Of a DNA stretch of 64,000 bases, positions 26,375 through 35,092 are shown one piece after another (the stretch's first letter is position 1; every line of letters starts with the position of its first letter). The position numbers and the translations under genes were made by a program. The stretch is from DATAGF01 sp963813355. Its GTDB lineage: Bacteria; Actinomycetota; Thermoleophilia; Miltoncostaeales; Miltoncostaeaceae. Below the pieces are notes generated by a model. It was not told the DNA's origin, did no database searches, and worked only from the letters and a program-made list of their open reading frames with translations. Location: contig CAWEYS010000022.1 in assembly GCA_963813355.1 (NCBI GenBank), positions 218,127-282,126 of the forward strand. The letters run 5' to 3'.

Positions 26375-28285
26375 GTGATCTACGCGTACACGGGGCGGCG
26401 GTCCCCATCCCTTCCGGCGGACGGGCTCCGCCGCATCGCCGAGCGCCTGCGGCGCCTCCTCGCCCAGTCCGAGCCCGAGGCCGTCGTCGGATCGGCGGCG
26501 TGTGGGGCCGACCTGCTGGTGCTGGAGGCCGCCCTCGCGCTCCACGCCCAGCGCGGCCACCCCCGGGTCGAGGTCGTCCTCCCCACCGGCGCCGACGTCT
26601 TCCGCGAGGACTCGGTCGAGCCGGGCTGGCGGGCGCGGTTCGACGCGGTGCTCGCGCGCGTGCGGCAGGTCGGGGCCGTTCACGAGCTGGGAATGGCGCC
26701 CGGGACCGAGGCGTACGAGCGCGCCAACCACGAGATCATCGGCCACGCCGAGCGGCTCGCGGCAGAGCTCGGGGGCCGCTTCCTCGTGCTCGCCGTGTCC
26801 GAGCCCGGGCAGGGCGCGGCCGTCGAGCAGCTGGTGGGGGCCGCCGCGGTCCGGGGCGCCCGGGCGCTGCGCATCGACCCGCGCGACACCTCCGCGAACC
26901 CGACCTGCTTCGTCGTCATGCCCTACGGGCGCAAGCGCGACCCGGCGAGCGGTGCGGAGATCGACTGCGAGCGCACCTACGGCCGCCTGATCGTCCCGGC
27001 CCTCGAGCACGCCCAGCTGAGCTACCGGCGCGCCGACGAGACGGTCAACCCCGGCACCGTCCTGCAGCCGATGATCGACGACCTCGCGCACGCCGACCTG
27101 GTGATCGCGGACCTCGCGACGAGCAACTTCAACGTCGGCTGGGAGCTCGGGCTGCGGCACCTGTTCCGCGCCGAGCGCACGCTCCTGATCAAGCCGGCGG
27201 GCGGGCACCCGACGCCGTTCGACGTGCAGAGCCTGCGCTCCGTGAGGTACGACGCGGCGGCTCTCGGCGACGACGCCGTGCTCGAGGCCTGGGAGCGGCT
27301 GGAGCCGTACCTGGCCGTCGGCGAGGCCGGGGGGTGGTCGAGCGGGAGCCGCACCGACAGCCCGGTGGCCGCGACGATGCGGCTCACCTACGCCAGGGTC
27401 GAGCCCCCGGACGGCGACCGCGCCGCCGATCCGGTCGAGGCCCGGGTGGCCGATCTGGTCGCCCGCTTGGCGCGGGCGCGCGAGCTCGCCGATCCCGAGG
27501 GCGTGGAGGCCGTCATCGCGGATGCCGCCTCCCTGCCGCGTGAGCGCCGCCTGCGCCTCCTGGAGAACGCCGGCACCCTCCTGGTCCGTCTCGGCAGGTT
27601 CCGCCAGGCCCGTGAGCCCCTCGCCCAGGTCGTCGAGGCGGATCCCGAGGTCGCGGCGCCGTCGGCGCACCTGTTCTATGCCCAGTCGCTCTACCGCCCC
27701 CGAGACGCGACCCCGGACGAGCTGCTCGTCGCGGCGCGGGTCCTCGACGCCGTCGTCGCGCGCGGCCGCGTGCCCGAGGCCCACGCGCTGCTCGGCGCGA
27801 TCGCCAAGCGGCGCGCCCTGCTGGTCCCCGAGCCCGCCCGCGAGGCCGAGCTCACGCGCGCCTTCGAGGACTACTCCGCGGAGCTCAAGCTCGATCTCAA
27901 CGGCTTCTACCCCGCGGTGAACCTGGTGACGCTCGGCGTCGTCCTCGACAGGGCCTACGGGGACGCGGAACGCCGCGCGCGCGCCGCGCGGGTGATCCCG
28001 CTGGCGGTCGTCGCGGCCGAGACGGCGCTCGAGCGCGACCCCGCAGACTTCTGGGCCGCGGTGAGCCTGGCCGAGCTCGCGCTGATGTCGGCCATCCTCT
28101 CGCCCTCGGCCGAGGCCGAGGCCTCCGCCGAGGCCGCCTACGCGCGCGCCGCCGCGCTGCGCCCGATGCCCGGGGAGCGCAGCAGCGCCGAGGAGCAGCT
28201 CGCCCGGCTCGTCCAGCTCGGGCTGCCCGAGGGCCCGATCGGCCGCGCCCGCGCCGCCCTGCTCGGCGGGGCCCCCGGGCACTGA
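26375..28285 (+). CDS. SLOG / deoxyribosyltransferase-like / TPR-S (TRAFs-binding) fusion protein
   Basis: 636 residues in three parts. (1) Residues ~1-170: a SLOG-type Rossmann nucleotide-binding domain (IYAYTGRRSPS; GSAACGADLLVLEAAL; VEVVLPTGADVFRED). (2) ~178-295: a nucleoside 2-deoxyribosyltransferase-like domain (CFVVMPYGRKRD; PALEHAQLSYRRADET; HADLVIADLATSNFNVGWE), keeping the acidic and Asn positions of the fold. (3) ~350-630: helical TPR-S/DUF4071 region (AHALLGAIAKRRALL; ELKLDLNGFYPAVNLVTLG; DPADFWAAVSLAELAL). TPR-S is known from comparative genomics as a scaffold predicted to sense NAD-derived signals in bacterial immune systems and in animal ASK kinases. It precedes a patatin gene by 17 bp. 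Soluble, no TM. Predicted role: make or sense a nucleotide signal that controls the patatin. Confidence 0.85.
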   Translation: MIYAYTGRRSPSLPADGLRRIAERLRRLLAQSEPEAVVGSAACGADLLVLEAALALHAQRGHPRVEVVLPTGADVFREDSVEPGWRARFDAVLARVRQVGAVHELGMAPGTEAYERANHEIIGHAERLAAELGGRFLVLAVSEPGQGAAVEQLVGAAAVRGARALRIDPRDTSANPTCFVVMPYGRKRDPASGAEIDCERTYGRLIVPALEHAQLSYRRADETVNPGTVLQPMIDDLAHADLVIADLATSNFNVGWELGLRHLFRAERTLLIKPAGGHPTPFDVQSLRSVRYDAAALGDDAVLEAWERLEPYLAVGEAGGWSSGSRTDSPVAATMRLTYARVEPPDGDRAADPVEARVADLVARLARARELADPEGVEAVIADAASLPRERRLRLLENAGTLLVRLGRFRQAREPLAQVVEADPEVAAPSAHLFYAQSLYRPRDATPDELLVAARVLDAVVARGRVPEAHALLGAIAKRRALLVPEPAREAELTRAFEDYSAELKLDLNGFYPAVNLVTLGVVLDRAYGDAERRARAARVIPLAVVAAETALERDPADFWAAVSLAELALMSAILSPSAEAEASAEAAYARAAALRPMPGERSSAEEQLARLVQLGLPEGPIGRARAALLGGAPGH

Positions 28286-28302
28286 CGACGAGGAGGAGCG
28301 GG

Positions 28303-29427
28303 GTGCACCTCACCGAGCGCATCGACGAGCACCGGCCCAAGCGGTTGCTGGCGCTGGACGGGGGCGGGATCCGCGGGGCCCTCACCATCGAGGTGCTCGC
28401 CGGGATCGAGGAACTGCTGCGGGCCGAGCTCGGCGCGGGGGACGACTTCGTCCTGGCCGACTACTTCGACTACGTCGGCGGCACGAGCACCGGGGCGATC
28501 ATCGCCGCCTGCATCGCCTGGGGCATGCCCGTCGCCACCGTCCGCGCCTTCTACCGCGAGAACGCCGAGGAGATGTTCGAGCGCTCGCGCCTGATACGGC
28601 GCTGGCGCCACAAGTACGAGGACCAGGCGCTCTCGCGCCGTCTGGAGCGGGAGTTCGAGGGCGCCACCCTGGGGAGCGAGCGGCTGCGGACGCTGCTCAT
28701 GATGGTGATGCGCAACGCCACGACCGACTCCCCGTGGACGATCTCCAACAACCCGCGGGCGAAGTACAACGAGCCCGGCCGCCCCGACTGCAACCTCTCC
28801 CTGCCGCTCTGGCAGCTCGTGCGGGCGAGCACCGCCGCGCCGGTCTACTTCCCGCCCGAGGTCGTGGACACGGGCCGGCACGAGTTCATCTTCGTGGACG
28901 GCGGCGTGACGCCCTACAACAACCCCGCGTTCCAGCTCTTCCTGATGGCGACCCTGGAGCCGTACCGCCTGGAGTGGCCGGCCGGCGAGGACCGCATGCT
29001 CCTGGTCTCGGTGGGCACCGGGGTGAGCCCGCGGGCGGACGCCCACCTGCAGGTCGACGACATGAACATCCTCTACAACGCGAGCTCGGTCCCGGGCGCG
29101 CTCATGTTCGCCTCGCTCACCGAGCAGGACCTCCTCTGCCGGGCCTTCGGCCGCTGCCGGGCGGGCGGCCACATCGACAACGAGATCGGCGATCTCCGCA
29201 ACGTCGCCGGCCCGGTCGAGCCGCGGCTGTTCACCTACATGCGCTACAACGCCGAGCTCACCGAGGACGGCCTCGAGGGCCTCGGGCTGGGCGACATCGA
29301 CCCGGCCGCGGTCCGGAGCCTCGACTCCATCGACCACGTCAACGACCTCCTGCGCATCGGGCGGGCGGTGGCCGAGCGCCGCGTCGCCCTCGACCACTTC
29401 GAGGGGTTCCTCAGCGCAGCACCGTGA
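28303..29427 (+). CDS. Patatin-like phospholipase
   Basis: A 374-residue patatin hydrolase. Oxyanion hole GGGIRG is at residues 20-25, nucleophile Ser62 in GGTSTG, and catalytic Asp199 in VDGG. So the Ser-Asp dyad is complete. There is no signal peptide, and the protein should be cytosolic and attack membrane phospholipids from inside. Length and motif spacing resemble CapV-type immune effectors, but no CD-NTase is encoded nearby, so this is not a CBASS operon. GTG start with a consensus AGGAGG 6 nt upstream, 17 bp after the SLOG/TPR-S stop: one transcript. The last 17 bp overlap the convergent M23 gene. Confidence 0.9.
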   Translation: MHLTERIDEHRPKRLLALDGGGIRGALTIEVLAGIEELLRAELGAGDDFVLADYFDYVGGTSTGAIIAACIAWGMPVATVRAFYRENAEEMFERSRLIRRWRHKYEDQALSRRLEREFEGATLGSERLRTLLMMVMRNATTDSPWTISNNPRAKYNEPGRPDCNLSLPLWQLVRASTAAPVYFPPEVVDTGRHEFIFVDGGVTPYNNPAFQLFLMATLEPYRLEWPAGEDRMLLVSVGTGVSPRADAHLQVDDMNILYNASSVPGALMFASLTEQDLLCRAFGRCRAGGHIDNEIGDLRNVAGPVEPRLFTYMRYNAELTEDGLEGLGLGDIDPAAVRSLDSIDHVNDLLRIGRAVAERRVALDHFEGFLSAAP

Positions 29428-30127
29428 CCGGGTCGATCATGTTCTCGAGCCGGTAGCCGCCCCCGAGCGACTTCCAGAGCTCGATGTGGACGTGCGGGGG
29501 CCCGCTCCTCCATGGGACGACGGTCGCGATGAGCTGGCCCGCGTCCACCCGCTGGCCGACGTCCACGCGCGGGTGCACGTGCCGCATGACCCAGACCCGT
29601 CCCGCGGCGTTCTCGATCTTCACCGTGCCGCCGAAGACCTGCCCCACGCTCGTCTTGCTCCGCCTGGCCTCGACGACCCTCCCCCGCTCGGGCGCGCGCA
29701 CCGGGCTTCCCCCGGGCGCGAACCAGTCCTTGGCCGCGTGGTAGCTGCGGCCGTTGGCCGCCGGAGCGCCCTCGGGGTCCTCGACGCGAAACTCGGAACC
29801 GTGGCCCATGCTCACCGCCAGGGGCGGCACCACGCCGCCCCGACCGGTCGGAAAGGTCCCGACCCGCTCGGCGGCGCGCCGGGCGAAGTCGGCGGGCTGG
29901 GCCTTCAGCTTCAGCAGCCAGGCACGGCCCTGCAGCCCCAGGCGGTTGTTGACGTGACCGCGAGGGAAGCCGAAGCGCCACTTCCACAGCTCGACGGCGG
30001 CCGCGGTCATGGGGCCGTAGATGCCGTCGACGTCGCGCCCCCGGAAGCCGAGCGCCCGCTGCACCTCGGTCACGTCGGGGCCCTCGAGCCACTGGGCCTC
30101 CGTGGGCTTCAGATCGAGCGATCTCAT
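29411..30127 (-). CDS. Peptidoglycan-binding / M23 (LytM-type) peptidase
   Basis: 238 residues. N-terminal PG_binding_1 domain (~12-55): VTEVQRALGFRGRDVDGIYG, then TAAAVELWKWRFGF. C-terminal M23 domain (~125-225) has the zinc-binding set HxxxD (His130, Asp134 in YHAAKDWF) and HxH (His212, His214 in HVHIELW). It would cleave peptidoglycan cross-links, yet no signal peptide or TM helix is present. The ATG overlaps the stop codon of a truncated TIR reading frame (ATGA). The missing export signal may mean the upstream part was lost, or that it acts inside or is released by lysis. Confidence 0.85.
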   Translation of the reverse strand: MRSLDLKPTEAQWLEGPDVTEVQRALGFRGRDVDGIYGPMTAAAVELWKWRFGFPRGHVNNRLGLQGRAWLLKLKAQPADFARRAAERVGTFPTGRGGVVPPLAVSMGHGSEFRVEDPEGAPAANGRSYHAAKDWFAPGGSPVRAPERGRVVEARRSKTSVGQVFGGTVKIENAAGRVWVMRHVHPRVDVGQRVDAGQLIATVVPWRSGPPHVHIELWKSLGGGYRLENMIDPVTVLR

Positions 30128-30291
30128 GCGACCCCCTTCCTGATCTGGGCCGCGTAGTCCTGCCCCGGGCGGATGGTGTCCACGTCCATGAAGACGTGGT
30201 CGCGCCCGAAGCGGTCGGCCAGGCGGTCGTAGAGCCGCCCGGCGGACGCCGGCGCGTCGTCGCGGCGGTAGCAGATGAAGACTCGTGGCAT
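30124..30291 (-). pseudogene. Truncated TIR domain (N-terminal 55 residues only)
   Basis: The ATG at 30291 opens PRVFICYRRDDAPASAGRLY, then RFGRDHVFMDVDTIRPGQDY: box 1 and the following helix and strand of a TIR_2 domain. It stops after RKGVA, where an intact domain would continue for about 80 residues. The missing part includes the region holding the catalytic Glu, so no NADase activity is possible. Its stop overlaps the ATG of the M23 peptidase, so the stub may now serve as a translated leader. It could also be the remnant of a TIR-peptidase gene. An ATG at 30327 would add 12 unlikely residues. Confidence 0.65.
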
Positions 30292-30367
30292 CCCCGGCCC
30301 CCGTGGGGTGAGATGCGACGCTCTCACAGGGACGCGCCCCCTGGGAAGAGGGGATCCGCGGCTCCCG

Positions 30368-31368
30368 CTACCCCCCGATGAGGCTCATCGGCCGGCCCGT
30401 GTAGGTCCACTCCGGGTCGGCCATCCCGTGGCCCGGCTCCTTGCGGGCCACGGCGCCGGCGGCGATGGCCGCCAGCTCGGCGTCGTCCGCGCCGGCGCGC
30501 AGCGGGCCGCGCAGATCGGTCTCCCACTCGGCGAAGAGGCAGGTGCGGAGCTGGCCGTCGGCCGTCAGCCGCAGGCGATCGCAGGAGGCGCAGAACGGCT
30601 CCGTGACCGAGGAGACGAACTGCAGCATCCCGGCGCCGTCGGCGAAGCGCCAGCTCGTCCCGGTGGCCGACGCGCGCTCGGGGGCCATCGGCAGGAGCGG
30701 CCAGCGGGCGCCGATCATCTCGCGCAGCTCCTCGCCCGAGAGGACGGCCTCGCGAGTCCACTCGCGCGGCGCGTCGAGCGGCATCACCTCGATGAAGCGC
30801 ACGACGTAGGGCCGCCTCCGGGCGAGCTCGGCGAGCGGCAGGACGTCCGGCTCGCTGAGGCCCCGCAGCGCGACCGCGTTGACCTTGATGGGCCGCAGCG
30901 ACCGGTGGCGCTCGCAGGCGCGCCAGGCCGGCTCAGCACCCGGTCGAGGTCGCGGCGGCGGGTGATCATGGCGAAGCGCTCGGGGTCGAGCGAGTCGATG
31001 CTGACGTTGACCCGGTGCAGGCCGTTGCTCACCAGGTCGTCCACGACGCCGGCGAGGAGGACGCCGTTCGTGGTCATCGCCACCTCGCGGACCCCCGGCA
31101 CCGCGGTGATCCGCCCGATCAGCCCCGGCAGGGCCGGGCGCACCAGCGGCTCGCCCCCGGTGACGCGGATCTCGCTGATGCCCATGCGAGCGAACAGCGA
31201 CACCATCCGGACGAGCTCGTCGTCGGTGAGCAGCTCCTCGCGCGGCAGCCACTTCATGCCCTCGGCGGGCATGCAGTAGCGGCAGCGGAGGTTGCACCGG
31301 TCGGTGACCGAGAGTCGCAGCGACCGGTGCGTCCGTCCGAAGCCGTCGACGAGCGGCGGCGTTGTCAT
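30368..31368 (-). CDS. moaA: GTP 3',8-cyclase MoaA (frameshifted as assembled)
   Basis: Radical-SAM molybdopterin biosynthesis enzyme, about 332 residues. The SAM cluster motif is CNLRCRYC near residue 24-31, and the second cluster FCASCDRLRLTADGQLRTC lies in the C-terminal half. The protein ends in the functional GG tail (MSLIGG). The frame is lost between DLDRVLS and RHRSLRPIKVNAVALRG, at about 30915-30935, by a net +2 (two extra bases) or -1. MoaA converts GTP to 3',8-cyclo-dihydro-GTP, the first step to molybdopterin. The start lies 10 bp after coxM, so it is the last gene of the molybdenum hydroxylase operon. Confidence 0.9.
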
Positions 31369-31378
31369 GAGTAGAGGT

Positions 31379-32228
31379 TTATCGCGAAAGCGCCTCCTCC
31401 ACCGCCCGGGCCGTCAGCACCCGGGACAGGTGGCGGCGGAAGTCGGCGCTCGCCCAGGTGTCGCTGGGCGGGTCGGTGCCCTCGTCGGCCCGCTCGGCGG
31501 CGGCCCCGATCGCGTCGCGCGGGGCGCCGGCGAGGGCGGCCTCGACGGCCGAGGCCCTCAGCGGCGTCTGGCCCATGTTCGCGAGCGCGACGCGCGCGCC
31601 CTCGATGGAGCCGTTGCTGCGCCCCCACCAGGACGGCGACGCCCACCGTGGGCCAGTCGAGCGCCCGCTGGCGGAACTTGATGTAGCTCCAGCCGGCCTT
31701 GCCGACCTTCGGCACCCGCACCTCGGTGAGGATCTCGTCCTCGCCGAGCGCGGTGTCGAAGAACCCCTGGAAGAAGTCCGCCGCGTCGATCGTCCGCTCG
31801 CCGTTCGGCCCGCGCGCCACGATGACGGCGTCGAGCACCAGTGCAGACCGTCGGCTGGTCGGACGCCGGGTCGCCGTGGGCCAGCGAGCCGCCGATCGTG
31901 CCCCGGTGGCGCACCTGGGGGTCGCCCACCATGCCGGCCGCGTGGGCGATCAGCGGGCAGTGCTCGTTCGGCGATCGGGTCGTGGTGGAGGTCGTGGTGG
32001 CGGGTCAGCGCCCCGATGGCGAGGTGGTCGCCTCGGTCCCTCACCCCGCTGCAGGTCCGACAGCCGGCCGATGTCGATCAGCGTGGCGGGCCGGGCGAGG
32101 CGCAGCTTCATCAGCGGCAGCAGGCTGTGGCCGCCCGCGAGGAGCTTGGCGTCCTCCTTGGTGCGCAGCAGCTCGAGGGCGTGGTCGACCGACTCGGCGA
32201 CCTCGTAGTCGAAGCTCGCAGGGATCAT
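31379..32228 (-). CDS. coxM: CoxM-type FAD-binding subunit of a molybdenum hydroxylase (4 frameshifts)
   Basis: 281 residues after removing four single extra bases, at about 31624, 31845, 31966 and 32051. FAD-binding motifs are intact: AGGHSLLPLMKLRLARP near residue 31-47, and TIGGSLAHGDPASD near the middle. The C-terminal CO_deh_flav_C domain follows (LDWPTVGVAVLVG). It carries electrons between the iron-sulfur and molybdenum subunits and an external acceptor. The ATG overlaps the stop of coxL (ATGA). The corrected length is exactly 282 codons with no internal stop, as expected of a working gene with sequencing insertions. As printed it is unreadable. Confidence 0.82.
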
Positions 32229-34622
32229 GACCGCGCCTCCTGGATCGCCTTCCAGACCCTCTCGGGCGTGGCCGGCCTCTCGACGTCGCTGACGCCCAGG
32301 TGCGAGAGGGCGTCGACGACGGCGTTGATGACCGCCGGCGGCGAGGCGATCGTGCCGGCCTCGCCGATGCCCTTCACGCCGAGCGGGTTGGTGGGGCTCG
32401 GCGTGCAGGTGCTGTGCAGCTCCATCGTCGGGATCTCGGGCGGCCCGGGGATCATGTAGGTGGTCATGGTCCCGTGGAGGAGGTTGCCCTCGTCGTCGTA
32501 GCCCGCCTCCTCGAACAGGGCCTCCGCGATGCCCTGGGTGACGCCGCCGTGCACCTGCCCCTCGACGACGAGCGGGTTGATGACGACGCCGCAGTCGTCG
32601 ACGGCCACGTAGCGCAGGATCTCCACGCTGCCGGTGTCGGTGTCCACCTCGACCACGCACGCGTGGGCGCCGTTGGGCCACGAGAAGTTCGGCGGGTCGT
32701 AGAGGTGCGTCGCCGTCAGCCCCGGCTCCATGCCGTCGGGCAGGTCGTGGGCGGTCCACGCCGCGAAGGCGAGGGCCTTGATGTTGGCCGACTTGTCGGT
32801 GCCGCGCACGGTGAAGTCGCCGCCCGCGAACTCCAGGTCGTCCTCGCTGCACTCGAGCTGGTGGGCGGCGAGCGTGCGCGCCTTGGCGAGCACCTTCTCG
32901 CCCGCGTAGTGCATCGCGACGCCCGCCGACGGCGAGCGAGCGGCTGCCGTAGGTGTCCATGCCCAGCGGCACCACCTGCGTGTCGCCGTGGAGCACCTCG
33001 ATGTCGTCGACGTCCACGCCGAGCTGGTCGGCCACGATCTGGGAGAAGGTGGTCACGTGCCCCTGGCCGTGGGGCGTGACGCCGATCAGGACCCGGACCG
33101 TGCCGGTGGGGAGCATCTCGATCGTCGCCGCGTCCCAGCCGCCGGCGACGTACTTGAGGGCGTGCAGGACCCGCGACGGGGCGAGGCCGCACATCTCCGT
33201 CCAGGTGGAGAAGCCCGACCCCGATCTGCTTGTTCGAGCCGCTCTGGCGCCGCTCGGCCTGCTGGCGGCGGACGTCGTCGTAGCCCAGGGCCTCGATCAT
33301 CGTGTCGTGGGTCAGCGGGTAGTCGCCCGAGTCGACCGTCAGGCCGCTCGCGATCGTGAAGTTCGGGAAGCGGTCGGTCGGGATGTAGTTCTTGCGCCGG
33401 AGCTCGGCCGGGTCCATGTCCAGCTCCCGCGCCAGCAGGTCCATCGTCCGCTCGACCGCGTAGGTGGCCTCGGGCCGGCCGGCGCCGCGGTAGGCGTCGG
33501 TCGGCGTGGTGTGGGTGTAGATGTTGGTGTACTCGAAGTCGTAGCCCTCGATGTCGTAGAGGCCGCCGTAGAGCCACGCGCTGAGCATCTGGATGCCGGG
33601 CGTGACGATCTGGTGGTACGCGCCGACGGCGCAGTAGACGTTCACCCGGACGGCCTTCAGCGTCGCCGTCGCGCGTCGCGGCCATCTCCATGTCGGTGTA
33701 GAGGTCGCGCCCGTGGATCGTGGCGAGGTAGCCCTCGGAGCGCTCCTCCGTCCACTTGATCGGGCCGGTTGAGCCGCCGGGCGAGCGCCAGGCAGATCGA
33801 CTCCTCGGCGTAGGTCTCGAGCTTCGAGCCGAAGCCGCCGCCGACGTCGGGGGCGACCACGCGCAGCTTGGCCTCGGCGATGCCGCAGGTGATGGCCTGG
33901 GTCGTGCGCACGATGTGCGGGATCTGGCTGGAGGTGTACATCGTGAACTCGCCCATCGGCGACGTTCGGGTCGACGATGCACGCCGCGCGGCTCCATGGC
34001 GTTCGGGATCAGCCGCCTCAGGCGGTAGCGGTGCTTCACCTTCACGAGGTCGGGGTCGTCGAAGAACGGCTTGGAGGTCTTGTGCGGGGCCGGGTGAGTC
34101 GCCCTTCTCGAAGCCCCAGACGCTCGAGACGTTGGTGCCGAAGTCGTCGTGGACCAGCGGGGCGCCGTCCTCCATCGCCGCCAGCGGGTCGGTGACCGCC
34201 GGGAGCGGCTCCCAGTCGACCTCCACCAGCTCGGCGGCGTCCTTCGCGAGCACCCGCGACTCCGCGACGACGACGGCGACGCCGTCGCCGGCGTGGCGCG
34301 CCTTGTCCTTGGCGAGCGGCCAGTGCTCGCTCATCTTGATGTCGTCGGTGACCGGCCACGCGCAGACCAGCGGCGCGGCCCACTCCTCGGCGAGGTCGGC
34401 GCCGCTGAAGGCGGCGACGCACCCCTCCATCGCGAGCGCCTTCGAGACGTCGACCCCGTTGATCTTCGCGTGGGCGAAGGGGCTGCGGACGACGTAGGCC
34501 CAGAGCATCCCCGGGACCGTGATGTCGTCGACGAAGCGGGAGCGGCCGGTGATGAGCTCGGGGTCCTCCTTGCGGGGGAGGGCCTGCCCGATGAACGCTG
34601 AGGGCTTCTCGGTGGTCGCCAT
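32225..34622 (-). CDS. coxL: CoxL-type molybdopterin-binding subunit, form II (7 frameshifts)
   Basis: 796 residues after removing seven extra bases (about 32923, 33211, 33664, 33763, 33957, 33984, 34095). Motifs in order: N-terminal GQALPRKEDPELITGRS; PDVGGGFGSK; the active-site loop TDAYRGAGRPEATY; PHGQGHVT; and the catalytic Glu in GIGEAGT. AYRGAGR is the form-II signature. Form-I CO dehydrogenases have AYRCSFR. So this is an aerobic-CO-dehydrogenase-like hydroxylase whose real substrate may be a purine or other aromatic heterocycle. It binds the Mo-MCD cofactor. The corrected frame has no internal stop. Gene order S-L-M follows with ATGA overlap to coxM. Confidence 0.85.
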
Positions 34623-34631
34623 CGCGGCCTC

Positions 34632-35092
34632 CTATGCTTCCGGCCACGGCCGAGACGGCCTTGACGATGTTCTGGTAGCCCGTGCAGCGGCAGAGGTTGC
34701 CCTCGAGGCCGTGGCGGATCTCGGCCTCGCTGGGGCTCGGGTTCTCGTTCAGGAGCCCGACCGCCGCCATGATCATCCCGGGCGTGCAGTAGCCGCACTG
34801 GAGCCCGTGGTGCTCCTGGAAGGCGGCCTGCATCGGGTGGAGCTCGCCGTTGGTCGCGAGGCCCTCGATGGTGGTGACCTCGGCTCCGTCGGCCTGGACC
34901 GCGAGGACGCAGCACGACTTCACGGACTCGCCGTCGACGTGGACGGTGCAGGCGCCGCAGGACGACGGTGTCGCAGCCCACGTTCGTGCCGGTGAGGTTG
35001 AGGCCCTCGCGGAGGAAGTAGACGAGCAGCTCCCGCTCCTCGACGTCCGCCTCGTGGCGGACGCCGTTGACGGTGACGGTGATGCGCCTCAC
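34632..35092 (-). CDS. coxS: CoxS-type [2Fe-2S] subunit (2 frameshifts)
   Basis: 152 residues after removing two extra bases, at about 34640 and 34966. The N-terminal plant-type ferredoxin domain has Cys in GTNVGCDT, SCGACTVHVDG and SCCVLAVQ. The C-terminal four-helix domain carries the second cluster in CGYCTPG and CRCTGYQNI. The corrected end is SAVAEA followed by TAG at 34632. Electrons pass from the Mo centre through these clusters to FAD. The GTG at 35092 overlaps the stop of the coxG-like gene (GTGA), and coxL starts 9 bp after it ends. Confidence 0.85.

Noticed and set aside
28303..29427. CBASS (CapV patatin with a CD-NTase)
   Set aside because: No CD-NTase, Cap2/Cap3 or HORMA/TRIP13 gene lies in the neighbourhood. 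The partner is a TPR-S protein instead.
30292..30327. Upstream ATG (30327) as start of the TIR stub
   Set aside because: The added residues are unlike any TIR N-terminus. PRVFICYRRDD directly after the ATG at 30291 is the normal beginning.
31379..35092. Frameshifts appearing to fall exactly between codons
   Set aside because: In most cases several neighbouring bases can be removed with equally plausible protein, so the exact position, and any codon-boundary pattern, cannot be established.
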